Source of the DNA: an uncultured Rhodanobacter sp.
GTDB taxonomy: Bacteria > Pseudomonadota > Gammaproteobacteria > Xanthomonadales > Rhodanobacteraceae
DNA length: 7,813 bases
Direction of reading: 5' to 3'
Assembly: GCA_903827735.1 (NCBI GenBank)
Contig: CAIKJM010000574.1
Coordinates: forward strand, 1 to 7,813
Shown here: in pieces, positions 1 to 6,283 of the stretch
How the letters are laid out: the number at the start of each line of letters is the position of its first letter
How positions within the stretch are numbered: the first letter of the stretch is position 1
Translations under genes and position numbers: made by a program
Notes under the pieces: model-generated
Seen by the model: only the letters and a program-made list of their open reading frames with translations
Told to the model about the DNA's origin: nothing
The model's database searches: none

Positions 1-512
1 ATCCGCCGGTGCTCATGCTGGACGAACCCACCGACGGTCTCGACCCCAACCAGAAGCACGCGGTGCGTCAGCTGATCGACACGATGGCGCGCGAGCGCAC
101 GATCCTTATTTCCACGCATCTGCTGGAAGAGGTGCACGCACTATGCAATCGCGTGGTGATCATCGCCCGCGGCAAGCTGCTGGCCGACGCCACGCCGGCC
201 GAGTTGGAGCAGCGCTCGCGTTACCACGGCGCGGTGTCGTTCAGCGCGCCGGGCAGCGGTATGTCGCAAGAGATGCTTGGCCGCCTTCCGCAGGTAGCCT
301 CGATCGAGGTCGACCCGCTGGACGGGCGCATCACGGTGTTTCCGAAAATCGGCGAACGCATTCTGGAGCCGGTGGAAAGGCTGCTGCGCGAGCAGGGCCT
401 AGAGGTATCGGAGATCCAGCTGGAGCGCGGCCGTCTTGACGAGGTGTTCCGTCAGATCACCACCCATGACGTCGATGGCGCACGCGATGCGGCGGTCGGG
501 GTGAGCGCATGA
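1..512 (+). CDS. ABC transporter ATP-binding protein, C-terminal part (GldA/NatA-like)
   Basis: This is the ATPase subunit that powers an ABC-2 type exporter. The gene is cut by the window start; the reading frame is open from base 3, so the Walker A motif and probably the LSGGQ signature lie outside. What remains starts with the Walker B segment LMLDEP (aspartate and glutamate at 21-26), the D-loop GLDP just after it, and the H-loop histidine in ISTH (117-119). A C-terminal extension of about 110 residues follows, ending in a segment (RLDEVFRQIT) typical of ABC-2 exporter ATPases. The stop overlaps the permease start by four bases (ATGA, 509-512), so the two are translationally coupled and probably form one complex. 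The ATPase identity is certain. The GldA-like subgroup rests mainly on the two downstream partners. Confidence 0.93.
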   Translation, partial: PPVLMLDEPTDGLDPNQKHAVRQLIDTMARERTILISTHLLEEVHALCNRVVIIARGKLLADATPAELEQRSRYHGAVSFSAPGSGMSQEMLGRLPQVASIEVDPLDGRITVFPKIGERILEPVERLLREQGLEVSEIQLERGRLDEVFRQITTHDVDGARDAAVGVSA

Positions 513-1243
513 GTCCCATCACGGCAGTGATGCGGCGCGAGCTGCGCAGCTATTTTGTGACGCCGGTGGCGTACGTGTTTCTGGTGATTTTTCTGGTGCT
601 GGCCGGCACGCTCACGTTCTACGCTGGCGACTTCTACGAGCGCGAACAGGCCGACCTGCAGCCTTTCTTTGTGATGCATCCGTGGCTGTATCTGATCCTG
701 GTCCCGGCGATCACGATGCGCATGTGGGCCGAGGAAGCGAAGGGCGGCACGCTGGAACTGCTGCTGACGCTGCCGCTGACGCTGTGGCAGGCCATGCTGG
801 GGAAGTTTCTCGCCGCGTGGCTGTTTATTGGGCTGGCGCTGATGCTGACGTTTCCTATCTGGATCACCGTCAATTATCTGGGCGCACCCGATAACGGCGT
901 CATCGCCGCCGGTTATCTGGGCAGCTGGCTGATGGCCGGCACTTTCATTGCGATCGGCGCCTGCCTGTCGGCGCTGACGCGCAGTCAGGTGGTAGCGTTC
1001 ATTCTTACCGCCCTGGTCTGCGTGCTGCTGATACTCGCCGGTCAGCCGCAGGTGCTGGACTTTTTCCAGGGCGCGCTGCCGCGCAAACTGGTGCACGCCA
1101 TCGCCCATCTGAGCATGCTGCAGCACTTCGACGCGATCTCCCGCGGCGTACTCGATGTGCGCGACCTGCTGTACTTCCTGATCAGCATGATCGGCTGGTT
1201 GATCGCCGGCGTGCTGCTGCTCGACCTGAAGCGGACGCGCTGA
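509..1243 (+). CDS. ABC-2 type transporter permease (GldF/NosY-like)
   Basis: Integral inner-membrane permease of 244 residues, the transport partner of the ATPase encoded just upstream. It begins with a short cytoplasmic amphipathic stretch containing RREL. I count about six hydrophobic segments: roughly residues 18-39, 58-72, 98-124, 131-156, 161-179 and 219-240. Between the second and third lies the EExxxGTLELLL motif (75-86), a conserved cytoplasmic element of ABC-2 permeases of the GldF/NosY type and a likely contact for the ATPase. The length matches that family. The ATG start overlaps the upstream stop (ATGA), which fixes it without a strong ribosome binding site. GldF was named for gliding motility in Bacteroidetes, but homologues occur widely in non-gliding bacteria, so that role should not be carried over. 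The substrate is unknown. Confidence 0.93.
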   Translation: MSPITAVMRRELRSYFVTPVAYVFLVIFLVLAGTLTFYAGDFYEREQADLQPFFVMHPWLYLILVPAITMRMWAEEAKGGTLELLLTLPLTLWQAMLGKFLAAWLFIGLALMLTFPIWITVNYLGAPDNGVIAAGYLGSWLMAGTFIAIGACLSALTRSQVVAFILTALVCVLLILAGQPQVLDFFQGALPRKLVHAIAHLSMLQHFDAISRGVLDVRDLLYFLISMIGWLIAGVLLLDLKRTR

Positions 1244-1246
1244 GCC

Positions 1247-3214
1247 ATGGTCGAATCGTCCTCCTTTCGCCAGCGTCTACGTCACGGGTTGTCGAAACTG
1301 CCGCGACCAAGTCGGCGCACCGTGCTGTACGGCCTGCTGATTGTGCTGATGCTGATTTTTGCATCGCTCATCGTCACCACCAGCCGCTGGCTGCGCGCCT
1401 CGCGTATCGACCTCACCACGGACCAGCTTTACACACTGACACCCGGCACGCTGCATATCATCGACACGCTGCAGCGCCCGCTGAAAATTACCCTGTATTT
1501 TTCCGACCATGCGGCGCGCGACCTGCCGCAGCTGCGCAGCTACGAGCAGCGCGTCAGCGAAATGCTGCAGGAGATGGTGGCGCGCTCACACGGGCGCATC
1601 CAGCTGCAGATCATCGACCCGGTGCCGTATTCCGACGACGAGGCCAGCGCGGAGGGCAGTGGCCTCACCGCCGCCAGCGGCGGCACCAACGGCGAACGGA
1701 TGTTTTTTGGCCTTGCCGGCACTGCGGTTGCCGGCACGAGTGACGGAGCGCCTGCTGACGCCACCGCCGCGGATGCCGACGCCAACGAGGAGCGGCCGGC
1801 GGAGCGCGCGTTGTCGATCCCGTTTTTCGATCCCGCCCGCGAGGCGTTTCTCGAATACGACATGGCCAAGCTGCTGTATGAGCTGAATCAGACCAGCAAG
1901 CCCGAGATAGGCGTCATCAGTTCGCTGCCGATCAACGGCAACCCAGTGCTTGGCGAGCAGCCGTGGACGGTGGTGCAGCAGCTCGGCCAGTTGTTCGATG
2001 TCAAGAGACTGGATGCGGACAAGCTAAGGCAGGTCGATGAAAAGATAAAGGTAGTGCTGCTGATCCAGCCGCGCCATCTGTCGTCCGATGCGCAGTACGC
2101 GATCGACCAGTACGTGCTGCGCGGCGGGCATCTGGCCGTTTTTGTGGACCCTGACGCCGAGCTCGACACCGGTACCGATGTACCGACCCTGGCCAGCGGG
2201 GGCCAGCCCGATCAGAGTTCGAATCTGCCGCGCCTGTTCGCGGCGTGGGGCGTGCTTTTCGACCCCACAAAAGTCGTGCTGGACCGCGCGCGCATGCTGT
2301 CGATCGAGCAGGGCGGAAGCAGCTTCAATCATCCGGCCATGCTGGGGTTGGGATCGCAGGAGCTCAACCGCAATGACGTCATCACTGCCAGCCTGCAACG
2401 CATCAACGTTTCTAATGCCGGTCATTTTGATTTAGCACCGAACGCGCGTACGCGGCTGATTCCGCTGTTTCAGAGCAGCGCCGAAGCCGAGCTGGTGTCG
2501 ACCCAGCGAGTGATGGCGGCGAGCAACGATCCGACTCAGCTGCTGCAGGACTATAAACCGGACAACGCGCACTACGTGCTGGCGGCGCGGCTGCGCGGTC
2601 CGTTCGATTCGGCGTTTCCCGAACGCGCCGGTCAGGCGGGGCACCTTGCGGTGTCTGTGCCGAATGCCGAGGTCGTGCTGGTGGCGGACACGGACATGCT
2701 TAGCGATCGGCTGTGGGTCGAGCCGCAGAATATTCTCGGTCAGACCATGCTCCGGGTGTTTGCCAACAACGGCGATTTCGTTACCAACCTGGTCGACAAT
2801 CTCAGCGGATCCTCGGCACTGCTTTCGATACGCGGGCGCTCGACCTCGCAGCGGCCGTTCACCCGCGTGCAGGCCCTGCGCAACGTCGCCGATCAGAAGT
2901 TTCTGCAGAAGGAACACGAGCTAGAGCAGCAGCTGGCCGAAACACGTCGCCGTCTGGAAGAACTGCAGCCGGCGAAGGGCAGTCAGCCCAGCACCGCCAC
3001 TACCGAGCAGAGGCGTGAAATCGAGCAGTTCCGGCAGCGTCAGCTGGCGATCAACAAGGAGCTTCGCGACGTGCAGCATCAGCTCAACGCGGAAATCGAT
3101 CGTCTGGGTTTCCGTCTAAAGTTCATCAATATCGTGCTGGTGCCGATACTGGTGATTGCGTTTGGACTGCTATACGGCTGGCGGCGCTCCCGTCGTAGTC
3201 GCGAGCGCCGGTGA
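1247..3214 (+). CDS. GldG-family ABC transporter auxiliary protein, membrane anchored
   Basis: A 655-residue protein that normally accompanies GldA/GldF-type transporters. After a basic N-terminus (residues 7-24) comes a transmembrane helix (about 27-45), then the family's start of the extracytoplasmic region: RIDLTTDQLYTLTPGT at 53-68 and a segment on strain-like beta elements (KITLYFS). A large periplasmic part follows, with GGHLAVFVDPDAE at 293-305 recalling the family's conserved core. Near the C-terminus a Glu/Gln/Arg-rich stretch (about 545-620) looks like a coiled coil, followed by a second helix (about 625-645) and a very basic tail. An Ala/Asp/Gly/Thr-rich stretch at about 132-188 looks like a lineage-specific insertion. 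The start lies three bases after the permease stop with no clear ribosome binding site, consistent with coupling. Family call is firm; molecular role is unknown. Confidence 0.88.
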   Translation: MVESSSFRQRLRHGLSKLPRPSRRTVLYGLLIVLMLIFASLIVTTSRWLRASRIDLTTDQLYTLTPGTLHIIDTLQRPLKITLYFSDHAARDLPQLRSYEQRVSEMLQEMVARSHGRIQLQIIDPVPYSDDEASAEGSGLTAASGGTNGERMFFGLAGTAVAGTSDGAPADATAADADANEERPAERALSIPFFDPAREAFLEYDMAKLLYELNQTSKPEIGVISSLPINGNPVLGEQPWTVVQQLGQLFDVKRLDADKLRQVDEKIKVVLLIQPRHLSSDAQYAIDQYVLRGGHLAVFVDPDAELDTGTDVPTLASGGQPDQSSNLPRLFAAWGVLFDPTKVVLDRARMLSIEQGGSSFNHPAMLGLGSQELNRNDVITASLQRINVSNAGHFDLAPNARTRLIPLFQSSAEAELVSTQRVMAASNDPTQLLQDYKPDNAHYVLAARLRGPFDSAFPERAGQAGHLAVSVPNAEVVLVADTDMLSDRLWVEPQNILGQTMLRVFANNGDFVTNLVDNLSGSSALLSIRGRSTSQRPFTRVQALRNVADQKFLQKEHELEQQLAETRRRLEELQPAKGSQPSTATTEQRREIEQFRQRQLAINKELRDVQHQLNAEIDRLGFRLKFINIVLVPILVIAFGLLYGWRRSRRSRERR

Positions 3215-3246
3215 TGGCGCCGACCTTGCATCTGGTGCCTGAGTGA
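3214..3246 (+). CDS. Possible 10-codon coupling ORF between the GldG-like gene and ctaG
   Basis: An ATG at 3214 shares its A with the TGA stop of the GldG-like gene (TGATG). It opens a ten-codon frame reading MAPTLHLVPE, whose TGA stop (3244-3246) overlaps the GTG start of ctaG (3243-3245, GTGA). The chain stop-start-stop-start would let terminating ribosomes reinitiate twice and so couple ctaG translation to the ABC operon. I see no strong ribosome binding site for either start. The peptide itself resembles nothing I know and may have no function beyond ribosome delivery, or the frame may be chance. Confidence 0.35.
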   Translation: MAPTLHLVPE

Positions 3247-4118
3247 TCGCCACGCTGCTGAAATGGGCGGTGCCTTGGGAGTTCTCGTGGGTTTTTCTCG
3301 CGGTTTTTCTCGCCACCTGCATGCTCTACGTGCGCGGCAGCCGACGGCTGACGGTAAGTTTCAGCCGGCGGCTGGTGTTCTGGATCGGTATGGCGATCAT
3401 TTACCTGTCGCTGCATACGTATCTCGATTATTACGCTGAGCACGAGTTTTTCATGCACCGCATCCAGCAGGTGCTGCTGCATCATCTGGCGCCGCTGCTG
3501 ATCGTCACGGCGTATCCGGCCAGCGTGCTGCGCGCCGGGCTGCCGCTGGCGTTTCGCGTGCGCGTGCTGCGGCCGCTGCAGCGGTCGTGGCCGTGGCGCT
3601 TGGTGATGGGCGTGCTACTGAATCCGGCGGTGGCGACGGTGATGTTCATCGGCTTCATCCTGATCTGGCTGATCCCGTCGATGCAGACCACGGCCATGCT
3701 GGACTGGCGCGTGTATCGCTTCATGAACTGGACGATGCTGATTAGCGGCTTCGCCTACTGGTCGCTGGTGCTTGATCACCGGCCGCATCCGCCCGGTCGC
3801 ATGATCGCCGGGTTACGCGTGCTGTCGCCGGCGATCACCATGACGCCACAGATTCTGGCCGGCGCCATCGTCACGTTTTCGAAAACCGACCTTTATCCGA
3901 TCTTCGAAATCTGCGGCCGCGCGTTTACCTTCAACGTGTTGACCGGTCAGTTGATCGGCGGTGTGATCACCTGGGTGCCGGCAGCGCTAATCGAATCCAT
4001 CGGTGGGCTGATGGCGCTGCGACAGTGGCTGTGGCTGTCTCGCCATGGCCGTCTGCCGCGCCGGGTGCCGCGGCAGGCAATCGTGCGCTCATCCGGCGGC
4101 GCGGCGTTGAACAAATAA
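3243..4118 (+). CDS. ctaG: Cytochrome c oxidase assembly protein, CtaG (caa3 type) family
   Basis: Polytopic inner-membrane protein of 291 residues of the Bacillus-type CtaG family (caa3_CtaG), needed for maturation of cytochrome c oxidase, probably at its copper centre. It is unrelated to the Cox11-type protein that is also called CtaG. I see about seven hydrophobic segments (near residues 14-30, 44-62, 76-95, 119-145, 160-178, 196-212 and 232-255). The histidine-rich stretch with H58, H67, H72, H80 and H81 followed by LAPLLIV is typical of the family, and the histidines could bind metal. The start is a GTG directly after an in-frame TGA (3240-3242), so nothing longer is possible; the next in-frame ATG would remove most of helix 1. 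No clear ribosome binding site precedes it, which fits coupling through the mini-ORF. It converges with two copper-chaperone genes, supporting the role. Confidence 0.88.
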   Translation: MIATLLKWAVPWEFSWVFLAVFLATCMLYVRGSRRLTVSFSRRLVFWIGMAIIYLSLHTYLDYYAEHEFFMHRIQQVLLHHLAPLLIVTAYPASVLRAGLPLAFRVRVLRPLQRSWPWRLVMGVLLNPAVATVMFIGFILIWLIPSMQTTAMLDWRVYRFMNWTMLISGFAYWSLVLDHRPHPPGRMIAGLRVLSPAITMTPQILAGAIVTFSKTDLYPIFEICGRAFTFNVLTGQLIGGVITWVPAALIESIGGLMALRQWLWLSRHGRLPRRVPRQAIVRSSGGAALNK

Positions 4119-4129
4119 GCCAGAAGACT

Positions 4130-4582
4130 TTAGTTGCCGGCATCTACTGCATTGGCGGGGCGGGCCACGAAATTGGTAGCCAGCGTGCTGCCATCGGCGA
4201 ATTTCAAGTTCATGCGAACCGTGTCGCCTGGCTTTATCGGATGCGTCGACTTCATCAGCATGAGGTGGTAGCCGGCTGGCGCCAGTGTGGCGGTGCCGTG
4301 CGAGGGTACGACCACCGAGTCGACCATCGCCATGCGGCTCATACCGCCCTCGTTGGAACTTTGGTGCAGCATCACGTTGGCGTATGCATCGCTGCTGGCG
4401 CCCTTCAGCGTAACCGGTTGATCGCCGCTATTTTCCAGCGTGACATATGCGCCGGCGGGAAGGTCGCCCGGCAGCACGCGCAGCCAGGCGTGGCTGGCTC
4501 GAATATGTTCGGCCTCGGTGGCGTGGGTAGCGCCGGTCAGCAGCAGTCCAGTAACGAGAAACAGCAGTGCCTGTGTTTTCAT
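4130..4582 (-). CDS. Periplasmic copper chaperone PCu(A)C
   Basis: Small periplasmic copper(I) chaperone of 150 residues that, in studied homologues, passes copper to the CuA site of cytochrome oxidase, directly or through Sco. A signal peptide is plain: MKTQ, a hydrophobic core at about 5-17, and likely cleavage after A21. The copper-binding signature H-X10-M-X21-H-X-M is intact, with H73, M84, H106 and M108 at exactly the canonical spacing. The gene is second in a minus-strand operon; its ATG overlaps the stop of the sco gene by four bases (4579-4582, ATGA), so the two are translationally coupled. Its stop lies only 11 bases from the stop of the convergent ctaG. The ending (ANAVDAGN) has no extra metal-binding tail. 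Symbol pcuC is used for some homologues; I leave it blank because naming varies. Confidence 0.95.
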   Translation of the reverse strand: MKTQALLFLVTGLLLTGATHATEAEHIRASHAWLRVLPGDLPAGAYVTLENSGDQPVTLKGASSDAYANVMLHQSSNEGGMSRMAMVDSVVVPSHGTATLAPAGYHLMLMKSTHPIKPGDTVRMNLKFADGSTLATNFVARPANAVDAGN

Positions 4583-5193
4583 GTGGGATTTCCGTTGTCG
4601 AGCAGCAGGTGCAGATCGTGCACCAAATCATCCTGTGAGTCGGCCGGCGTAGCCAGCACGCGCGCTGCGCCCTTGCTGTCGAAGACATACATGGCCGAGC
4701 TGTGGCTGACCTCGTAATTGCCGTCTTTGCCGTCCGGTTCACGCGTATACGCCGAGCGATAGCGCTTGCTCAGCGCCTCGATATCGCGCGGGTCACCGGT
4801 CAGACCGACGGCGCGTGGGTCGAAAGCATTCACGTACGCATGCATCACGGGCGGCGTGTCGCGCGTCGGATCGACGCTGACAAACAGGATCCGTGCCTTG
4901 TCCGCGAGCGGCCCCAGCCGCTGCATCACCACGTGCAGCTGCGCCATGGTCAGCGGGCAGACGTCAGGACAATGGGTGTAGCCGAAATACAGCACGACCA
5001 CCTTGCCGCGGTAATCCGCGCCGGTGACCGGCTTACCGTGATCGTCGGTGAGCTTGAAATCGAGCTCGGGCATGTGGCCGCTGACGTCGGTCAGGCGAAA
5101 CGGCAGCTTCTCTTCGCGGTGGCATCCGGCCAGAGTCACGAGGGTAATCAGGAGAAGAAGCAGGACGAGGCAATTCGGGAGGCGGAGCTTCAT
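4579..5193 (-). CDS. Sco1/SenC/PrrC-family copper chaperone lipoprotein
   Basis: Thioredoxin-fold protein that binds copper and acts as chaperone or thiol reductase in building the CuA site of cytochrome c oxidase. From the chosen start it is 204 residues. It has a short basic N-terminus, a very hydrophobic stretch and a lipobox LAGC with the lipidated cysteine at 24, so it is probably tethered to the outer face of the inner membrane. The metal site is complete: CPDVC (cysteines 75 and 79) in GYTHCPDVCP, and the distal histidine H164 in EVSHSSAMYVFD. The SVDPTRDTP segment is also typical. Three in-frame ATGs are possible, at 5274, 5214 and 5193. I chose 5193 because it alone has a weak ribosome binding site (TGGA, seven bases away) and gives a compact lipoprotein signal; 5214 (211 residues) is nearly as plausible. 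It leads the operon with the PCu(A)C gene. Confidence 0.93.
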   Translation of the reverse strand: MKLRLPNCLVLLLLLITLVTLAGCHREEKLPFRLTDVSGHMPELDFKLTDDHGKPVTGADYRGKVVVLYFGYTHCPDVCPLTMAQLHVVMQRLGPLADKARILFVSVDPTRDTPPVMHAYVNAFDPRAVGLTGDPRDIEALSKRYRSAYTREPDGKDGNYEVSHSSAMYVFDSKGAARVLATPADSQDDLVHDLHLLLDNGNPT

Positions 5194-5275
5194 GCGAGAA
5201 TCCAGGCGGTTCATCCCATCAAGGATACGACACCGGCCTCGACCCGGCGTTGATCCCTTTAAAAGGCCGCTCATT
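5194..5275. promoter_or_regulatory. Divergent intergenic region between sco and the DUF423 gene
   Basis: This 82-base stretch must hold the promoter of the sco-pcuC operon and probably that of the DUF423 gene. It includes an 11-base odd palindrome, CCTTT-A-AAAGG (5256-5266), whose right half doubles as the AAAAGG ribosome binding site nine bases before the plus-strand ATG. A TTTAAA within it is a 4/6 match to a -10 box, but no convincing -35 lies 17 bases upstream. On the minus strand TATCCT (5223-5228) is an equally weak -10 candidate. I see no obvious known regulator site. Confidence 0.35.
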
Positions 5276-5653
5276 ATGCGTCAGGTCGTCAGTACCCGAA
5301 CCGCTCTGCTGGCTGGCGCGGCCGGCGCCAGCGCTGTGCTGCTCGGTGCCTTCGGCGCGCATGCGCTGCAGAAGGTGCTCGACGCGCACAGCCTTGAGCT
5401 GTGGCATACGGCGGTGAACTATCACGTCTGGCACGCGCTGGCGCTGGCGCTGGCGGTAGGCCTAAGCGCGGGCCGCAGTCGCCGGGTGGCGATCATGGCT
5501 TTTGCGTTCGGCATCGTGCTGTTCAGCGGGAGCATCTACGCACTCGCCCTGGGCGCGCCGCGCTGGATCGGGATCATCACGCCGTTCGGCGGCCTGGCTT
5601 TCCTCATCGGCTGGATGGCGCTGGGCTTATCGCTGCGTTGGGCGCGCGACTGA
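5276..5653 (+). CDS. DUF423 family small membrane protein (YgdD-like)
   Basis: A 125-residue inner-membrane protein of the DUF423 family, whose function is unknown. Four hydrophobic segments are visible, near residues 8-30, 48-65, 71-92 and 98-121. The family's conserved signatures are all present: GAFGAHAL in the first helix (24-31), the TAVNYHVWHALAL stretch at 45-57, FSGSIYALAL at 83-92, and the ITPFGGLAFLIGW ending at 101-113. The length is normal for the family. The reading frame is open further upstream over the opposite-strand sco gene, but the ATG at 5276 is preceded by AAAAGG at a good nine-base spacing and begins just before the first helix, so I place the start there. It lies divergent to sco and upstream of an unrecognised gene. 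A role in copper handling is not implied by the family. Confidence 0.92.
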   Translation: MRQVVSTRTALLAGAAGASAVLLGAFGAHALQKVLDAHSLELWHTAVNYHVWHALALALAVGLSAGRSRRVAIMAFAFGIVLFSGSIYALALGAPRWIGIITPFGGLAFLIGWMALGLSLRWARD

Positions 5654-5664
5654 TGTGAAAGTCC

Positions 5665-5690
5665 GCGGCGTCATCCTGGTGTCATGCCGC
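5665..5690 (+). other. Short GC-rich inverted repeat after the DUF423 gene
   Basis: GCGGC (5665-5669) and GCCGC (5686-5690) form a five-base stem around a 16-base loop that holds two copies of GTCAT. No T-run follows, so it does not look like an intrinsic terminator. It overlaps the upstream ATG candidate of the next gene and slightly favours the downstream start for that gene. Confidence 0.2.
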
Positions 5691-5707
5691 GACGTCAACA
5701 TGCCGTT

Positions 5708-6094
5708 ATGGACACCCATAACCGCTCGCAAATTTCAGCCTGGATAGTCGCCTCGGCCACGCTGGCGGCGCTCGTCGTGGTGGTCTTGAGCGGCTTCGGC
5801 ATCCATCGCGCCGCGCCGCTTGCCGGTGCGACGTCGGCGACATCTGCCACGCTCGTTCACTGGCGCGACGCCGGTCATGACTGGCTACTGGTGGGTGACG
5901 GCGAGAGCGATCAGCTGAGCATCTACAACGCCATTGACGGCAGCCTGGTGCGGCGCGTCGCCCTACGGCACGGCCTGAATGACGCCAACGCGCTCGCCCA
6001 GCGAGACGGCCATCTGTTCGTCGTCGGCGATGACGGCAAGCTCGGCGAGCTGACCTTGCCGCAGCTGCCGATGGTTGCCGTCAACGGCCCCTGA
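5708..6094 (+). CDS. Hypothetical membrane-anchored protein with propeller-like strands
   Basis: I do not recognise this gene. From the ATG at 5708 it encodes 128 residues: a short polar N-terminus, one strongly hydrophobic helix (about 12-30, ASATLAALVVVVLSG), an Ala/Thr-rich linker, and a region of about 75 residues predicted to face the periplasm. That region reads as alternating strands, WLLVGDGESDQLSIYNAIDG then GHLFVVGDDGKLGELTLP, which resembles one to one and a half blades of a beta-propeller (WD40- or PQQ-like) but is far too short for a whole propeller. No cysteine or metal-binding motif is evident. An in-frame ATG at 5684 would add eight residues. Neither start has a clear ribosome binding site. 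GC and codon use match the neighbours and the translated composition looks like a real protein, so I take it as a genuine small gene, probably co-transcribed with the DUF423 gene 54 bases upstream. Confidence 0.6.
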   Translation: MDTHNRSQISAWIVASATLAALVVVVLSGFGIHRAAPLAGATSATSATLVHWRDAGHDWLLVGDGESDQLSIYNAIDGSLVRRVALRHGLNDANALAQRDGHLFVVGDDGKLGELTLPQLPMVAVNGP

Positions 6095-6102
6095 TCGGCC
6101 GT
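6084..6102 (+). other. Stem-loop spanning the stop of the hypothetical gene
   Basis: ACGGCC (6084-6089) pairs perfectly with GGCCGT (6097-6102) around a seven-base loop that contains the TGA stop. It is stable and well placed to protect the transcript end or to aid termination, but no T-run follows, so I do not call an intrinsic terminator. Confidence 0.3.
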
Positions 6103-6215
6103 CATTGAAAGCCGTCCAGCGTTTATGGCCTGGTCCACTACGGCTGGGCAGCTGCTATTCGGTTAGCGCATGGCTGGCCGTCATGCGCTACGTCGCTCCG
6201 CGCTTATCGGTGCGC

Positions 6216-6230
6216 GCATTCAATGAATGC
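6216..6230. promoter_or_regulatory. Operator-like palindrome GCATTCA-A-TGAATGC
   Basis: Seven-base arms GCATTCA and TGAATGC match perfectly around a single central A. The site is AT-richer than its surroundings, lies about 77 bases upstream of the -10 candidate of purT, and has the size and symmetry of a dimeric repressor or activator site. The regulator is unknown, and the distance from the promoter fits an activator better than a classical repressor. Confidence 0.35.
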
Positions 6231-6283
6231 CCGGAAACTTTGGGGTCATGAGACAAGCCGGCTGTACCGACCTCGCCTGAGGA

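Noticed and set aside
452..1126. A 224-codon minus-strand open frame opposite the ABC permease
   Set aside because: The translation is dominated by Gln, His and Arg and has no hydrophobic core or motif; it is a shadow of the permease gene.
1..3214. Reading the GldA/F/G likeness as a gliding motility system
   Set aside because: The names come from Bacteroidetes; the same protein families are widespread in bacteria that do not glide, and no other gliding gene is present.
4119..4129. Possible bidirectional terminator between the convergent ctaG and PCu(A)C genes
   Set aside because: The 11-base gap and its flanks show no stem with a T-run on either strand.
4025..5253. Two long plus-strand open frames opposite the PCu(A)C and sco genes
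   Set aside because: Both are shadows. The minus-strand proteins carry complete signal sequences and copper-binding motifs.
5665..6249. Recurring GTCAT motif in the non-coding stretches (5670, 5681, 6101, 6180, 6245)
   Set aside because: A five-base word with irregular spacing is too short to separate from chance; only the longer GGCCGTCAT pair is noted in the intergenic entry.
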